NCBI GenBank assembly: GCA_032719365.1
Contig: CM064862.1
Location: 57,317,840 to 57,381,839, forward strand
Direction of reading: 5' to 3'
Length of the DNA: 64,000 nucleotides
DNA from: Prinsepia uniflora
Lineage: Eukaryota > Streptophyta > Magnoliopsida > Rosales > Rosaceae
Shown here: in pieces, positions 10,966 to 21,427 of the stretch
Layout: the number at the start of each line of letters is the position of its first letter
Numbering within the stretch: the stretch's first letter is position 1
Made by a program: the position numbers and the translations under genes
Notes under the pieces: model-generated
The model's database searches: none
Told to the model about the DNA's origin: nothing
The model's input: the letters and a program-made list of their open reading frames with translations, nothing else

Positions 10966-11644
10966 GCACCGTGAGCTCCCGAAAACAAAACCGTGAGGGC
11001 GAGGCCCAAAGCGGACAATATCGTGCTAGATGAATCGGGACCTGACAGAAAAGTTGACAGGACCCATCCCAATCCCCCCGGGATTACCATGGAATGTGCC
11101 CTGCTCCCGTCCAACAAGGGGGTGTCAGACAAGGGATAACCAAGAGCTACTGCCCAAACGGGCCATCCAGAGTGCGTAAGGACCGATGGAGGAGGTGTGC
11201 AATGTCCCAGTCTCTGCTGCAATCGCATCCGTAATCAACCTGAAGGGCATTAAAACCAAAAGCTGTGAGTGGACAAAAACCAATAAGTTTACCAAATACA
11301 TTTATAAGACATTTATGCCCTCCAATAAAAACGTATGCATGCCACCAAAAACCAGTAACCAAAACGTTTGCTCAACCGAGCCATTAGGGCCTTAGCCCGA
11401 AAACCGTTAACCAAAAACCAAGTGTGGGAACTCAGCCCAAAACCGTGGAATACCACCACCATACATATTAAAACCATGTGGGTCAGTCACCACCCACGAC
11501 CATAGATGAACATCAATTCAAAAATCCAAAACCATTTAGGGTCCCCGACCCTACATACCATATCATAACCAATAATCCATTTTTACCACATAACACATAT
11601 CCAACCAATAAGCCATTTTATTCATTAATCCATATTTTACCATT

Positions 11645-11800
11645 ACCATCACCAGCATCCCAGATGCTTAGCGTCCCAGACGCTAGACGTCCCTGACGTC
11701 ATATCTCACGGTTTCATAAGCTACGCGTGCTGCCCGGGGTCTCTCCGGGTCCATATATCTGACATCCCTGATGTCTGACGTCCCTGACGTCAATCATAGC
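11645..11800. repeat. Clustered GACGTC/GATGTC inverted motifs in LTR F
   Basis: Repeated short dyads such as GACGTCCCTGACGTC and GACATCCCTGATGTC. Similar motifs lie at the matching place in LTR E (15219-15362). Confidence 0.6.
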
Positions 11801-12084
11801 AATCCCGCTCCTGAGTCATCATACGGTCCGGCTGCTCCGTATAATGACCCCTCGCAGGCAATGCACTGTGACTTCCCCAGTGTCCCAGACATCTGGAGGA
11901 GACCATCATATATCCTTGTATCCAGATGGTATATGGAAAAACAGTTTTATTAAATCCTTTTATCACTTCATTACCATTGGGCCCTGTCCGAAATTTCCAT
12001 AAAACCACATAATTCCATTTAGGGTCCTTGACCCAAAATCACAATTATTAAATATAGGGTCCCTGACCCGAAATCACCATTATA

Positions 12085-12335
12085 ATCCAATTGGGCCTCA
12101 TGCCCGATTTTATGAACCACTGGGCCCACGGCCCGATTTGTAAACCAACTGGGCCCGCAGCCCGACTTATAAACCAACTGGGCCCACGGCCCGAATTCGT
12201 AAATCAACTGGGGCCCCTGGCCCGATAACATAACTCAAATGGGTCTCAGCCCGATTTCATACCAACTGGGCCCCTGGCCCGATTCTCAAATGGACTCCAA
12301 GTCCGAAATTTCCAACATAATTGGGCCTCAAGCCC
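12085..12335. repeat. 30 bp minisatellite with GGGCC...GGCCC hairpins in LTR F
   Basis: About nine units with period near 30 bp, each built around ACTGGGCCCACGGCCCGA-type sequence. Each can fold on itself and contains TGGGCC/TGGGCT. In LTRs D, B and G the same place holds only one or two related motifs (CGGGCACGAGGCCCAG). Confidence 0.75.
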
Positions 12336-14290
12336 GAGTTCATATTTCCAATTTCAAAACCATTTCATCACATTATATCCAAGTCATAAATATGGAAAAT
12401 CCATGTAAAACCGGAAACCTCGATTTACGTGCAAGCACGTAAATCGCCTCGAAATACGTGAAACCGTACAATTTACCAACTACCAAATCAACATCAAACA
12501 ATCACAACCATAATCCATATAAAACATTTAAGCATGCATAGAATTTATAAAACCAAAGTCCACTCACAGACCGTTTTAACCGTGTGCCTCGATACGCGTG
12601 CCACCGGCCCTCCCGGGCCACACCACTCTCATCGGGACTCCCAATCCTGTCCAAATCACATTAGAGGGTCACTAACCTCATCATTAACATCCTATCAAAG
12701 TCCCGTAATTTTCCCGAATTTTTACTTATTTTTAAACTTAATTTAAAACCTCTCGGACATCCCGAACACTATCGAGACGGTGTCCGATCGACACGAAACC
12801 AATTCCAAAATGTCCGTTACATTAAATAGGACAGAAGTCATGTTGACCTCACCTCGAGATTCGTGCCCACGCGCCGTCACGCGCCGCCGTGAGTGGCTGC
12901 GCGTGAAACTCACGCGCCGTGAACAGTGTCACCGTTCAAACCCGTTTCTCTGATAAACGGGTCACCGTGACCCGCGGCCCAACCCGACTAGTTCTCCGCC
13001 ATTTCTCGACCATTTTCAGTTCTGTTTGTTCCTACAAGATCGTCCAAGTTAAACTAAGGGTTCTGTGGAATTAAAAACTAGAAAACACGTCTAGATTGTA
13101 CCTCCTCGATCGAGAAGCTCACGGCCAAAACTCCACCGTCGACTGCTCCAAGTTCCGACCACCATTCTCCTCGAAAACGGTCCCTACCAACTCGTTTCAT
13201 CCCCAAGATCAACATCCTGGTCACTAGATTGATTAACACACCGTAAAACTCAGGCTGCCATTTTTATACCCGAAACGAACTCACGGGTTCGAGGCTTACC
13301 TCGCCGCCGTAGCTACCGCCGTGGCCACCAGCATGCCTAGCTCGACTCCAGGAACATCATACATCCCTCTAAAGCGATCAAAAGCCAGTCCATAACGATC
13401 TTCCAAATTCTGCATTTTTGCTCCTCTGTTTTTGTTTTGCCGCCGTCGTCTCCGCCGTCTCCGTCGTCCCCCCGCCGTCTCTCATGCCTCACCGTGCAGC
13501 TCATCTCACTCACACACCAACACAGAAGAGATTGGTGAGGTGGTTCATGTAGGTTGTGTGCGTATGTGTTTCGGGTGGGAGAAAGAACAGAGTGAGAGGG
13601 ATGAGTGTGATCAGTAGATGAAGGGAAGAAAGAGATGAGATCAAGGGCCCAGATTTAATCTGAGGTTTGAATGGATGGTGAGGATTTAAGGGGAGAAAAT
13701 GGATTAAATAATCCAATGGCCAACAAGGATCCAGATTTTAGGGAAGGTGGGGATGAGTGACATGTGGACTACATCCAAGGGTCCAGATACGTCAGTTACT
13801 GTTCACCTATTTAAATATTATTATTTTATTCCGAGTCTCGGTTAATCGCGTTTTACGTCCTTGACCATAACTTCGTCGTCGAATCTCCGATTTCGGCATG
13901 CCGCCTGTCGTTGGATTCGTATCGACGATACCTACGTAACGGTCCTTGGCCTTCGTCCATCGGACCTCCCGATCAAAAAGTCAACATTTGGCCCCTAACA
14001 AGCCAAATTACCAAAATACCCCTCAACTTCCGAACACCATAACTTTCTCTACGAATGTCGGAATCGAACGTGCCACCTGTCTATGAACTCGTGACGTCCC
14101 GAACTACGTCACGGTCATCGGTCAAAGTCCATTTGACCGTCCGAACAAAAAGTCAACATTTTACCCACGACTAGGGGCAAAACGGTCATTTTGCACAATT
14201 TGTCCGATTCCGCCCTACTAACCACCGTTCAACCTCGCTAATCAAGATTAGTGACTAATCTAATCCCGGAATTCGGGACGGGTCGTTACA

Positions 14291-14678
14291 ACCTTCCCTC
14301 CTTAATAAATTTCGTCCTCGAAATTCCAACCGATCTAAACTCAACGTACTTCCCTCCTTAATAAGCCCCGCCTATGCCACCCGCTCGCCGGGTGGGCAGT
14401 GCATCACGGTGAAGATTCTTTCCCATTTCGCAATCCACTCATGGGCATCCTCGGGGTTTGATCCCCCGCTGAACGGTGTGGCTCCCAACCTTTGAGCCCG
14501 CTCAATGCTAGCACATTCCATCTCTCTCGCGATTTCCTCGTCAGTTCGTGTTTGAGGAATTCTCCTTGGAGGCGTAACCCGCTGTTAAGAGGCATAGATT
14601 AGATACTGACATCTTTTAAACTAAGTACTGACCACTAGTCTAGCATGCTGACCACAACCTAGTGCTCTGATACCAAGT
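14291..14678 (-). mobile_element. Remnant internal region between LTRs F and E
   Basis: Only 388 bp. It runs on the minus strand from the PBS next to LTR E (TGGTATCAGAGC, 14664-14675 reversed; initiator tRNA-Met type) through a short gag segment to the polypurine tract next to LTR F. All of pol is missing. Confidence 0.8.
14395..14580 (-). pseudogene. Truncated Ty3/gypsy gag N-terminal segment
   Basis: On the minus strand a frame reads through RIPQTRTDEEIAREME to TPFSGGSNPEDAHEWIAKW and ends at a stop near 14395. The F-x-G-...-P-x-x-A-x-x-W pattern is that of the Retrotrans_gag domain of Ty3/gypsy elements, most like Tekay/Del chromoviruses by memory. Everything after about 60 residues is deleted. 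It is the only coding trace seen inside any long-LTR element here, and it links the family to Ty3/gypsy. Confidence 0.65.
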
Positions 14679-16050
14679 TGACAAGACCCGCCCCGATCCC
14701 CCTGGGACCACCCGGGACGTGCCCTGCTCCCGTCTGACACCCGACGTTAAAATACCAAAAATACCCTTATTGAAGATAAAATGCATAAAGAAAATCCATA
14801 GTTAAGTCATACATAGCACACCACACAAATACTCAACTACAAATAGTGTCAGACAAGGGATGGTTCCCGAATACAGTTTATTGAGCACGACTCTAGACAC
14901 ACTACGTGCCAACCTACCCAGCAGTAGGGTTCAGGTACGCAACGTAAACCTATGCCTCTTCCTCCTCGGGATCCTCCTCCTCCTCCTCGGGATCCTCCTC
15001 CTCGATAGCACTACCTGGAGGGGTAGTAAAACAACAAAGGTGAGTGGGCCGAAACTCAAGGTTTACAAAGTAGTTTACCATTTCGAAAACATATAGCTTT
15101 TCCCCTCCGTTTTCCGAAAAGACATGCATAGTATCAAAACCACAAAACCATATAGTCATAAGCAGAATAATATCAACATAATATAATCTTAGTCACTGCA
15201 CTATACATCCCAACCCTGACATCCCAGATGCCTGACGTCCCAGACGCCCAATAAGGTCACAGTCTCAAGGCTACGCGTGCCACCCGGGGTCTCAATCCCG
15301 AGTCCAAATCCCGAACCTAGTCCGAGCATGGCATTCTAGATGCCTGACGTCCCAGACGTCCAATAGTAGCAATCCTGCTCCTGAGTCACTCTACGGTCCG
15401 GTCCCTCCGTAGAATGACTCCTCACAGGCAATGCGCCGTGACCACTCCGGTGTGCCTACATCCGGAGGAGATAGAATCCTAGGGTAGATCCATACAGTGC
15501 AGTACCACAGATAATATCGAGTTCCATTATACATATATATGACTCCAAACCATTTATAAACAACCAGACGAGTCTCATGCCCAAACATCGTAATACGTGC
15601 CATAAATCATACACAAGATAAACAGATACTTTTACTCAAATCACATATAGATATAGTAGAAAGTAAAACAGTTATGCATGCCGAAGTTTAGTGAAATCAA
15701 AGGCCCACTCACAGTACAATCCCGCTGCAATCCCGAGCGTAAAGCCCCGTCCAAGGTTTAAAGTACAATTCCTGTCATGCCCAAAACATACGTAAAGGTC
15801 ACTTTAAGTCCCTACTAAACAACTACGAAACCCTAGACTGAAACCGGCCCGGGAAAGCCGTCCGAACACGCTTCCCAAGGCGTCAAACCCTAATTTGACC
15901 AACTTAACGATCTCCGATCGACACGAAACCACCGCCATTGGATCCGTATCATCGAAACCTTGAAAATGGCACTGGTCCCACACAAAATACTGTTCACACG
16001 CGCCCTCCACGCGCCGGTCAACCCTCTGGTCAACAGTGCTACAGTGATGC

Positions 16051-16206
16051 TGACGTCAGCATGACGTCACTGCTGACATCAGCGTGACGTCATCACTGAC
16101 AGTGTCAGAGGACACGTGTCAACAGCCCATTGGTCCCTGGTCTGACAATATTCTGACATGATGACATCATCATGACGTCACTGCTGACGTCAGCATGATG
16201 ACGTCA
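16051..16206. promoter_or_regulatory. Cluster of six TGACGTCA palindromes in LTR E
   Basis: Perfect TGACGTCA at 16051-16058, 16062-16069, 16085-16092, 16173-16180, 16185-16192 and 16199-16206, with TGACATCA variants at 16074 and 16162. TGACGTCA is the classic bZIP (CRE / TGA-factor) site. A regulatory role is inferred. Confidence 0.7.
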
Positions 16207-17045
16207 TCAGCTACAGTACCGGGTCTGCGAATCGGGTCACCGCAGACCCACGGTTCGACCCGATCACAGATCGTGATTCCGACCACCAAAATCGACGGGG
16301 TTTGTTCCTATGGACTCGTCTGAACATGTTCTATGGCTCTGTGTCATCAAAACAGATTTTGAAGTTCGAGAAATCACCTGAAAAACGACGGGGAATTGGC
16401 TGCCGGTTCTGGTTCGTCTTCTCCGGCGAGCCGTCACGCTTCCAGCCACCAACTCAGGTCCAAAACGCTCGTCTAGTCCCCTAGGTTAAGTCTCAAAAAC
16501 AACCCAACAATTTTAACGTTAAAAACGGACAGTTCGAGGCAGGGAAGGAAAATCGGCCTTCACGGGTTTGCAGGCTTACCGCCGCCGTGGGCTGCCCAGT
16601 CCAGTCCTACGCCGTCCAGAGGTCACAACGGTCCTAGCCCTAGGTTGGTTCGAGCCCAGACGTCACGGTTTGGATGGTTGGATGGTTTTGGGCCGCACGG
16701 GTTCCTCACGGGTTTGTGGGTTTTCCGGGTTGCTCCGCCGTCCGTGGTGGTGGTGATGGCCGTCTGGAGGTGGCTGAGAGGTAGGCTGGTGTGTGGGTTG
16801 AGGCTGAGGGGTGGTGTGATGGCTGATGTGTTTGTGCAGAAAATGGGAGGTTGCACGGTTTGATGGAATGGAAATGAGAGAATGAATTCTCTCATGGTTT
16901 TTAAAACAGAGTGATCAAATAGAATGGAGGGCTGAGATTGATTCTGAGTTAAGAGTGAAGGGTGAGGATTTAAGGAAATTAAACTATTTAATTAATCTCA
17001 TGGCAGGCCAAGATCCAGATTGTTGGGGATGATGTGGATGGGGTA

Positions 17046-17069
17046 GATGAGTGACATGTGTCACTCATC
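17046..17069. promoter_or_regulatory. Conserved LTR dyad, copy in LTR E
   Basis: Perfect 24 bp palindrome with arms GATGAGTGACA and TGTCACTCATC. Relatives occur in LTRs D, A (both), B (3' only) and G. Confidence 0.8.
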
Positions 17070-17536
17070 AAGGGTCCAGATTGATTGGGTTAAAGTGGAT
17101 CAGATTATAATATTTTATTATTAATTGAAGTTCCGAGTCTCGGTTAGTTCGGTTACGTTCTTGACCATAACTTTTTCGTCGTAAGTCCGATTTCAGCGTG
17201 CCGCCTGTCTACGGATTCGTATCGACGAGACCTACGTAACGGTCATTGGCCCTCGTCCGTTGGACTTCCCGGGTCAAAAGTCAACATTTGGCCCCCAAAT
17301 GGCCAAATTACCAAAATGCCCCTCGACTTCCAAACGTCACAACTTCTTCCTCGAACGTCGGAATCGAACGTGCCACCTGCCTATGAACTCGTGACGTCCT
17401 AAACTACGTCACGGTCACGTGTCAAAGTCCTAAATACTTCCCGAGGTAAAAGTCAACTTTCCCCCCCCCCCTCAGGGGCAAAACGGTCATTTTAAAATAA
17501 AATAATAATTACGAAAGTTCGGGTCGTTACAATACG

Positions 17537-18736
17537 AATCCGTAGATAGGTGGCATGCCGAAATCGGACGTCGGACGGAAAAGTTATGGTTCACGGAAGT
17601 TCGATTTAACTATCCACGCATTACGAGACAGATTACATTTTGTATTCTGGTGGGCCCAGATATTTAATTCATACCCAATGGATGAGTGACAAGTGTCACT
17701 CATCCAATTGGCCATCTCCCCCAATTTGTGGATCTCTTTCTTGATTAGTGAGTTTTTGGATTAAAATAATATTATTTTATTATTTTATAATTCCCACTTC
17801 TCTTATCCCTTAATCTCATCCATCCATCCTTATTTCCCCCTCTCATCTCCACCCTCCATTTCAATCACCTTTTCATCATCTGACTCCCACCACCAACCTT
17901 CACGACTTTCTCTGTTTTTCTTCAAACCCGAACAACCATCTCCCCTACAGTCCTCCAAACATCATTAGTAGAACTTGGGTTGTGAATGAGAATGTGAGAG
18001 AGAAGAGAGGTGATGATGATGAGGCCGTCGAGGAAGACCGTCGTGGACGGGGGCGAGGGCCCAAAGCCAAACCCGTGAGGTGAGCTTATATTTCTAAAAT
18101 CCAAAGTTTAGTTTTAGAGTGTTTTGACCCTTTTGATGGACTGAGCTATAACCTAGGGACTTACACAAGTTGAATGGGACCGGTTACAAGGTTGGAGGTG
18201 GCCGGAGTCAACGGCGGAGGAAGGTTGTAGGTGGCTGATTCGTCCATGGTTCATCAAGGTACGTTTTAGGTTTGTTTTTAGGTTTTTGAAGTCATGCATA
18301 GATAGATAAAGTTGAGACAAAGGGTTTAAGATTGAAAGGAAAAAGAATGGACTAAAAATGGGGGGTTTATAATGTTGAACCGTGACCGCCGGTTCGGTTG
18401 GACCGAATCGGTCTGAACCCGGTCAGCTGGAGGTAGGAGACGATGAATAGTACTGGCGCGTGGGCTTCACGCGCAGCCCCTTTGGGCGGCCCGTGAGGGT
18501 GCGTGGGGTGTCTTTTGGGGATGACTTCAACGTGACTTTTAATCTATTCGATGTAACGAACATTTTGGGACTTTTCGTGTCGATCGGACATCGTTTCGAT
18601 AGGTTTCAGAGCGTCTGAAGGTTTAGGATCGGGATTAAAAATAGTTACAAATTCCGAAAAATTACGGGGCTTTAGTAAGGGGTTATTTAAGTAGTTAGTA
18701 ACCCTCTATTACGATTTGGACAGGTTTGGAGGTCCC
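17537..18736 (+). repeat. LTR D, fragment 2
   Basis: Resumes LTR D after the first insertion (AATCCGTAGATAGG...) and ends TTGGAGGTCCC at the start of LTR C. It contains a 26 bp dyad at 17680-17705 and a GC-rich block ending CCGTGAG before GTGAGC near 18080. Confidence 0.8.
17680..17705. promoter_or_regulatory. Conserved LTR dyad, copy in LTR D
   Basis: Perfect inverted arms GGATGAGTGAC and GTCACTCATCC around AAGT. Confidence 0.8.
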
Positions 18737-21427
18737 TGACAAGACCCACCCCGATTATCACCTCGATAACCGGGACGAACCTTGCTCCCGTCTGACAATC
18801 ACACTCAAAAGACTAAAATAACCTCAAAGCAACCACAAAGCATACATTGTCAGACTAGGGAGAAGTTATAATACAACTAGTCAACAGTAATACAGAGCAT
18901 AGTAACAATACAGGAAAAGAACAAAAGTCCTACTGTGAGCTGACTAAACACGCAACGGAAAACTCTATGCCTCTGCCTCTACCTCTACGTTAGCCCCGAC
19001 GCTTGCACCACGACCTGGAGGGTAATTAAAATCATAAAAGTGTGAGTGGACTAAAAATAAATAAGAGTTTCAAAAACAGTTTTATAAACAAACTAGCATT
19101 TTGACCCTCCGTTTAAAAAAAAATGCATGCATAACTAAGTATCAGAAAACAACTATATAAACCGTATGATAATCACTATGAAAACATCATCATAAAACAT
19201 GAAATACCAAATATCATCATCCAATCAAACCTGCTGGATCTATCCGAGTCTTTAAACTCCCGAGTCTTTAAACTCAATCCGGGTCTTTAAACCCAATCCG
19301 GGACCACCCCCGTCATATCATATCCGGGTCTTTAAACCCATTAACCAGATCCAGCAAATCCAATCCAAAACCGTTTTTAAATCGTTTCTAAATCCATGTC
19401 CAAACCCGAATTCGAAATCACTATTCTGAAGCCATGCCGGCGTTCAGAACCGTCATTCCGAATTCAAATCCGGAAATCCCTTTTTCAAGCTTAAAACCAA
19501 ATCTCGATTTCCGAAATCCAATTCTAAAACTGAAAACCTGGATTGTCGAAATCATGTTTCAAAACTCATTTAGTTATGGAAAATCAGTTATATATTTAAA
19601 TCCCAAAAACCATAGCATCGGAATTATAAGCAAATCGTATCTCGTAAAACATGCCGAAATACGTGAATATCTCGAAAATCGTGCAATTACGCAAAACAGA
19701 TATAGAATAGTCAATATCATGAAATCATATGTAAAAACATAGAACAAGTAGATAAAACAGTTATGCATGCCCGGTTAGAAAATAAAAGTCCACTCACTAC
19801 GTTCGAACGCGTCAATCGCGCTCCGTACGCTCCTCGACTGTCTTAGGAGTATCCCGACCTGTCAAATACCACAATACCGGGTCACAAACACTTTATTTAA
19901 GCTCAACCTAATTTCCACAATTTTTCGGGATTTTTAAACATAATTAAATTAATCCCTAAACCTTCGGACACACAAAACTATCCCGAGACGGTGTCCGATC
20001 GACTCAAAACTTGTCCCAAAATGTTCGTTACATCGATTGGAGTGAAAACCATGTTGGACACTTCCCCAAAACATGCCTCACGCGCCCTCACGTGCTGCTA
20101 AAAGGGGCTGCGCGTGGGAGCCATGCACCTGCTACTGTTCATCGTCAACCTCCAGCCAACACGGTTCAGGCCGGTCCGATCCGGTCCAACCGAGACAGCG
20201 AGGCCGGTTCTCACTCGTTTTCCAGCCATTTTCAACCCTTTCTATACCATTAGTTTTGTCCTTGAATTTATGCTTGATTTACTGAATAAAATCACGAAAT
20301 AAAGCCCTAAACCTTACCTCCCAAACCTCGAACTAAAACCCAAAAATTGACTTCCTGATTCCAGCCACCAGCCGTCTTCTCAGGGCACGGGTTTGATTCC
20401 TTCGATCCGTAGTGACTTCCTACAGATATAAGGATCAATAGAACGGCTCAATTGCCCTCCAAAACTCACAACTTTCCATTTGAACCAAATTCGAAAAACA
20501 GGGGAAACCGGTAACTAACGTGTGTTCCGACCGCCGTCGTGATCTCTGCCGTGATTCTCTGGGTCCACAAGGAACTCCTCACTCCACTACTCACCCCCAC
20601 AGACCAAATTGAACCAATTTGATCGTTTGAAGGTTCACCGTCGTCCACGACTTCTTCTCTGTTTCTCAGGTTCTACTCACCTTCCACACACAGTCACACT
20701 CCAGTTCCTCTCAACATGATCAACAACTCACTAGAGCTATTCTGACGACTCACTCAAGCCAAAGCACTCACACACTCACTGGAAATGGATCGATTAAAAT
20801 CACGGCCTCAGTCTCTGTTTTTCTCATTTGTACGATTCACAATCATTTAAAATTGTAACCGTGTAGAATTAGGCAGAAACCTCTAGGAAGTTACCAGGTG
20901 TCAAACACCCTGTGGACACAGCCCAAAATATCCAATCCCAGCTTCCCAGATGGCCTTATCTAATTGGGCACACTTCCCCAGGAGTTTAAAAGACCAAACT
21001 GCCCTTGCAAGTCTAAATTACCATTTTACCCCCCACGTATTTAGACCCATAATTTAGCTATCCGACGTCCGATGACAGCGTGCCGCCTGTCGTTGTACTC
21101 AGGACGTGGAGACCTATCTAACGGTCCTCGATTTACGTGAAAACTAATTGTCAAACAAAAAGTCAACAATTTCCCTCTTGTAAACCAAATTACGAAAATG
21201 CCCTCGACTTTCCGAACACCTTAACTTCTTTCCCGATTGTCCGAATTGGACGTGCCACCTGTCTACGGACTCGTGACATCCCGAATTATGTCACGCTCAT
21301 CGGCTAAAGCTCGTTCGACCTGCAATAAAAAGTCAACATTTGACCACACTATTCACAAGGGTAAAATCATCACTTTTATACAAATCTATTCCAAATTTAC
21401 ATTTTTGCCAATTTTGAAGGTCCGGCT
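18737..21427 (-). repeat. Solo LTR 'C', main fragment
   Basis: Plus-strand start TGACAAGACCCACCCC. It is interrupted close to its other end by LARD A; the last 12 bp (...TTGTTACA) are at 40307-40318. Total about 2.70 kb. The flanks GTCCC (18732-18736) and ATCCC (40318-40322, overlapping the last LTR base) give a 4/5 TSD in LTR D. No internal region belongs to it, so it is a solo LTR. It carries GGGTCTTTAAACCC repeats at 19244-19340. Confidence 0.75.
19244..19340. repeat. GGGTCTTTAAACCC hairpin repeats in LTR C
   Basis: Four units of GAGTCTTTAAACTC or GGGTCTTTAAACCC. Outer bases change together (GAGT/ACTC against GGGT/ACCC), keeping each unit self-complementary. Confidence 0.75.

Larger units (their letters stand above)
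10317..11054 (+). mobile_element. Cassandra-type TRIM retrotransposon with 5S-rRNA-like LTRs
   Basis: The 5' LTR is 10317-10656 (340 bp, TGTAAGACCC...CCTGACA). The PBS TGGTATCAGAGCCA starts at 10660 (initiator tRNA-Met type). A very short internal region ends with the polypurine tract CTAAGGGGGGTGGAT before the 3' LTR at 10728-11054. Each LTR carries 5S-rRNA-derived sequence, the hallmark of Cassandra. It encodes no protein and would need enzymes from other elements. The 3' LTR lacks its last 16 or so bases, where minus-strand LTR F begins. Poly-G runs of 22 (10464-10485) and 26 (10873-10898) lie in the two LTRs. The left flank ATACG recurs only after LTR E at 17532. Confidence 0.9.
11055..14290 (-). 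repeat. Long LTR 'F' (TGTAACGACCC family)
   Basis: 3236 bp. On the plus strand it opens TGACAGGACCCATCCC and closes CGGGACGGGTCGTTACA, so the LTR reads on the minus strand. The polypurine tract AAGGAGGGAAGGT (minus strand, 14291-14303) lies directly inside, making this the 3' LTR in element sense. It contains a 30 bp minisatellite (12085-12335), a GC-rich block ending in a splice-donor-like GTAAGCC on the minus strand near 13290, and a degenerate copy of the conserved LTR dyad near 13751-13776. Confidence 0.82.
14679..17531 (-). repeat. Long LTR 'E' (TGTAACGACCC family)
   Basis: 2853 bp. Plus-strand start TGACAAGACCCGCCCC next to a PBS; plus-strand end TTCGGGTCGTTACA, followed by ATACG. It is the 5' LTR in element sense but is far more diverged from LTR F than two LTRs of one insertion should be. 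It contains the TGACGTCA cluster (16051-16206) and a perfect 24 bp dyad (17046-17069). Confidence 0.82.
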
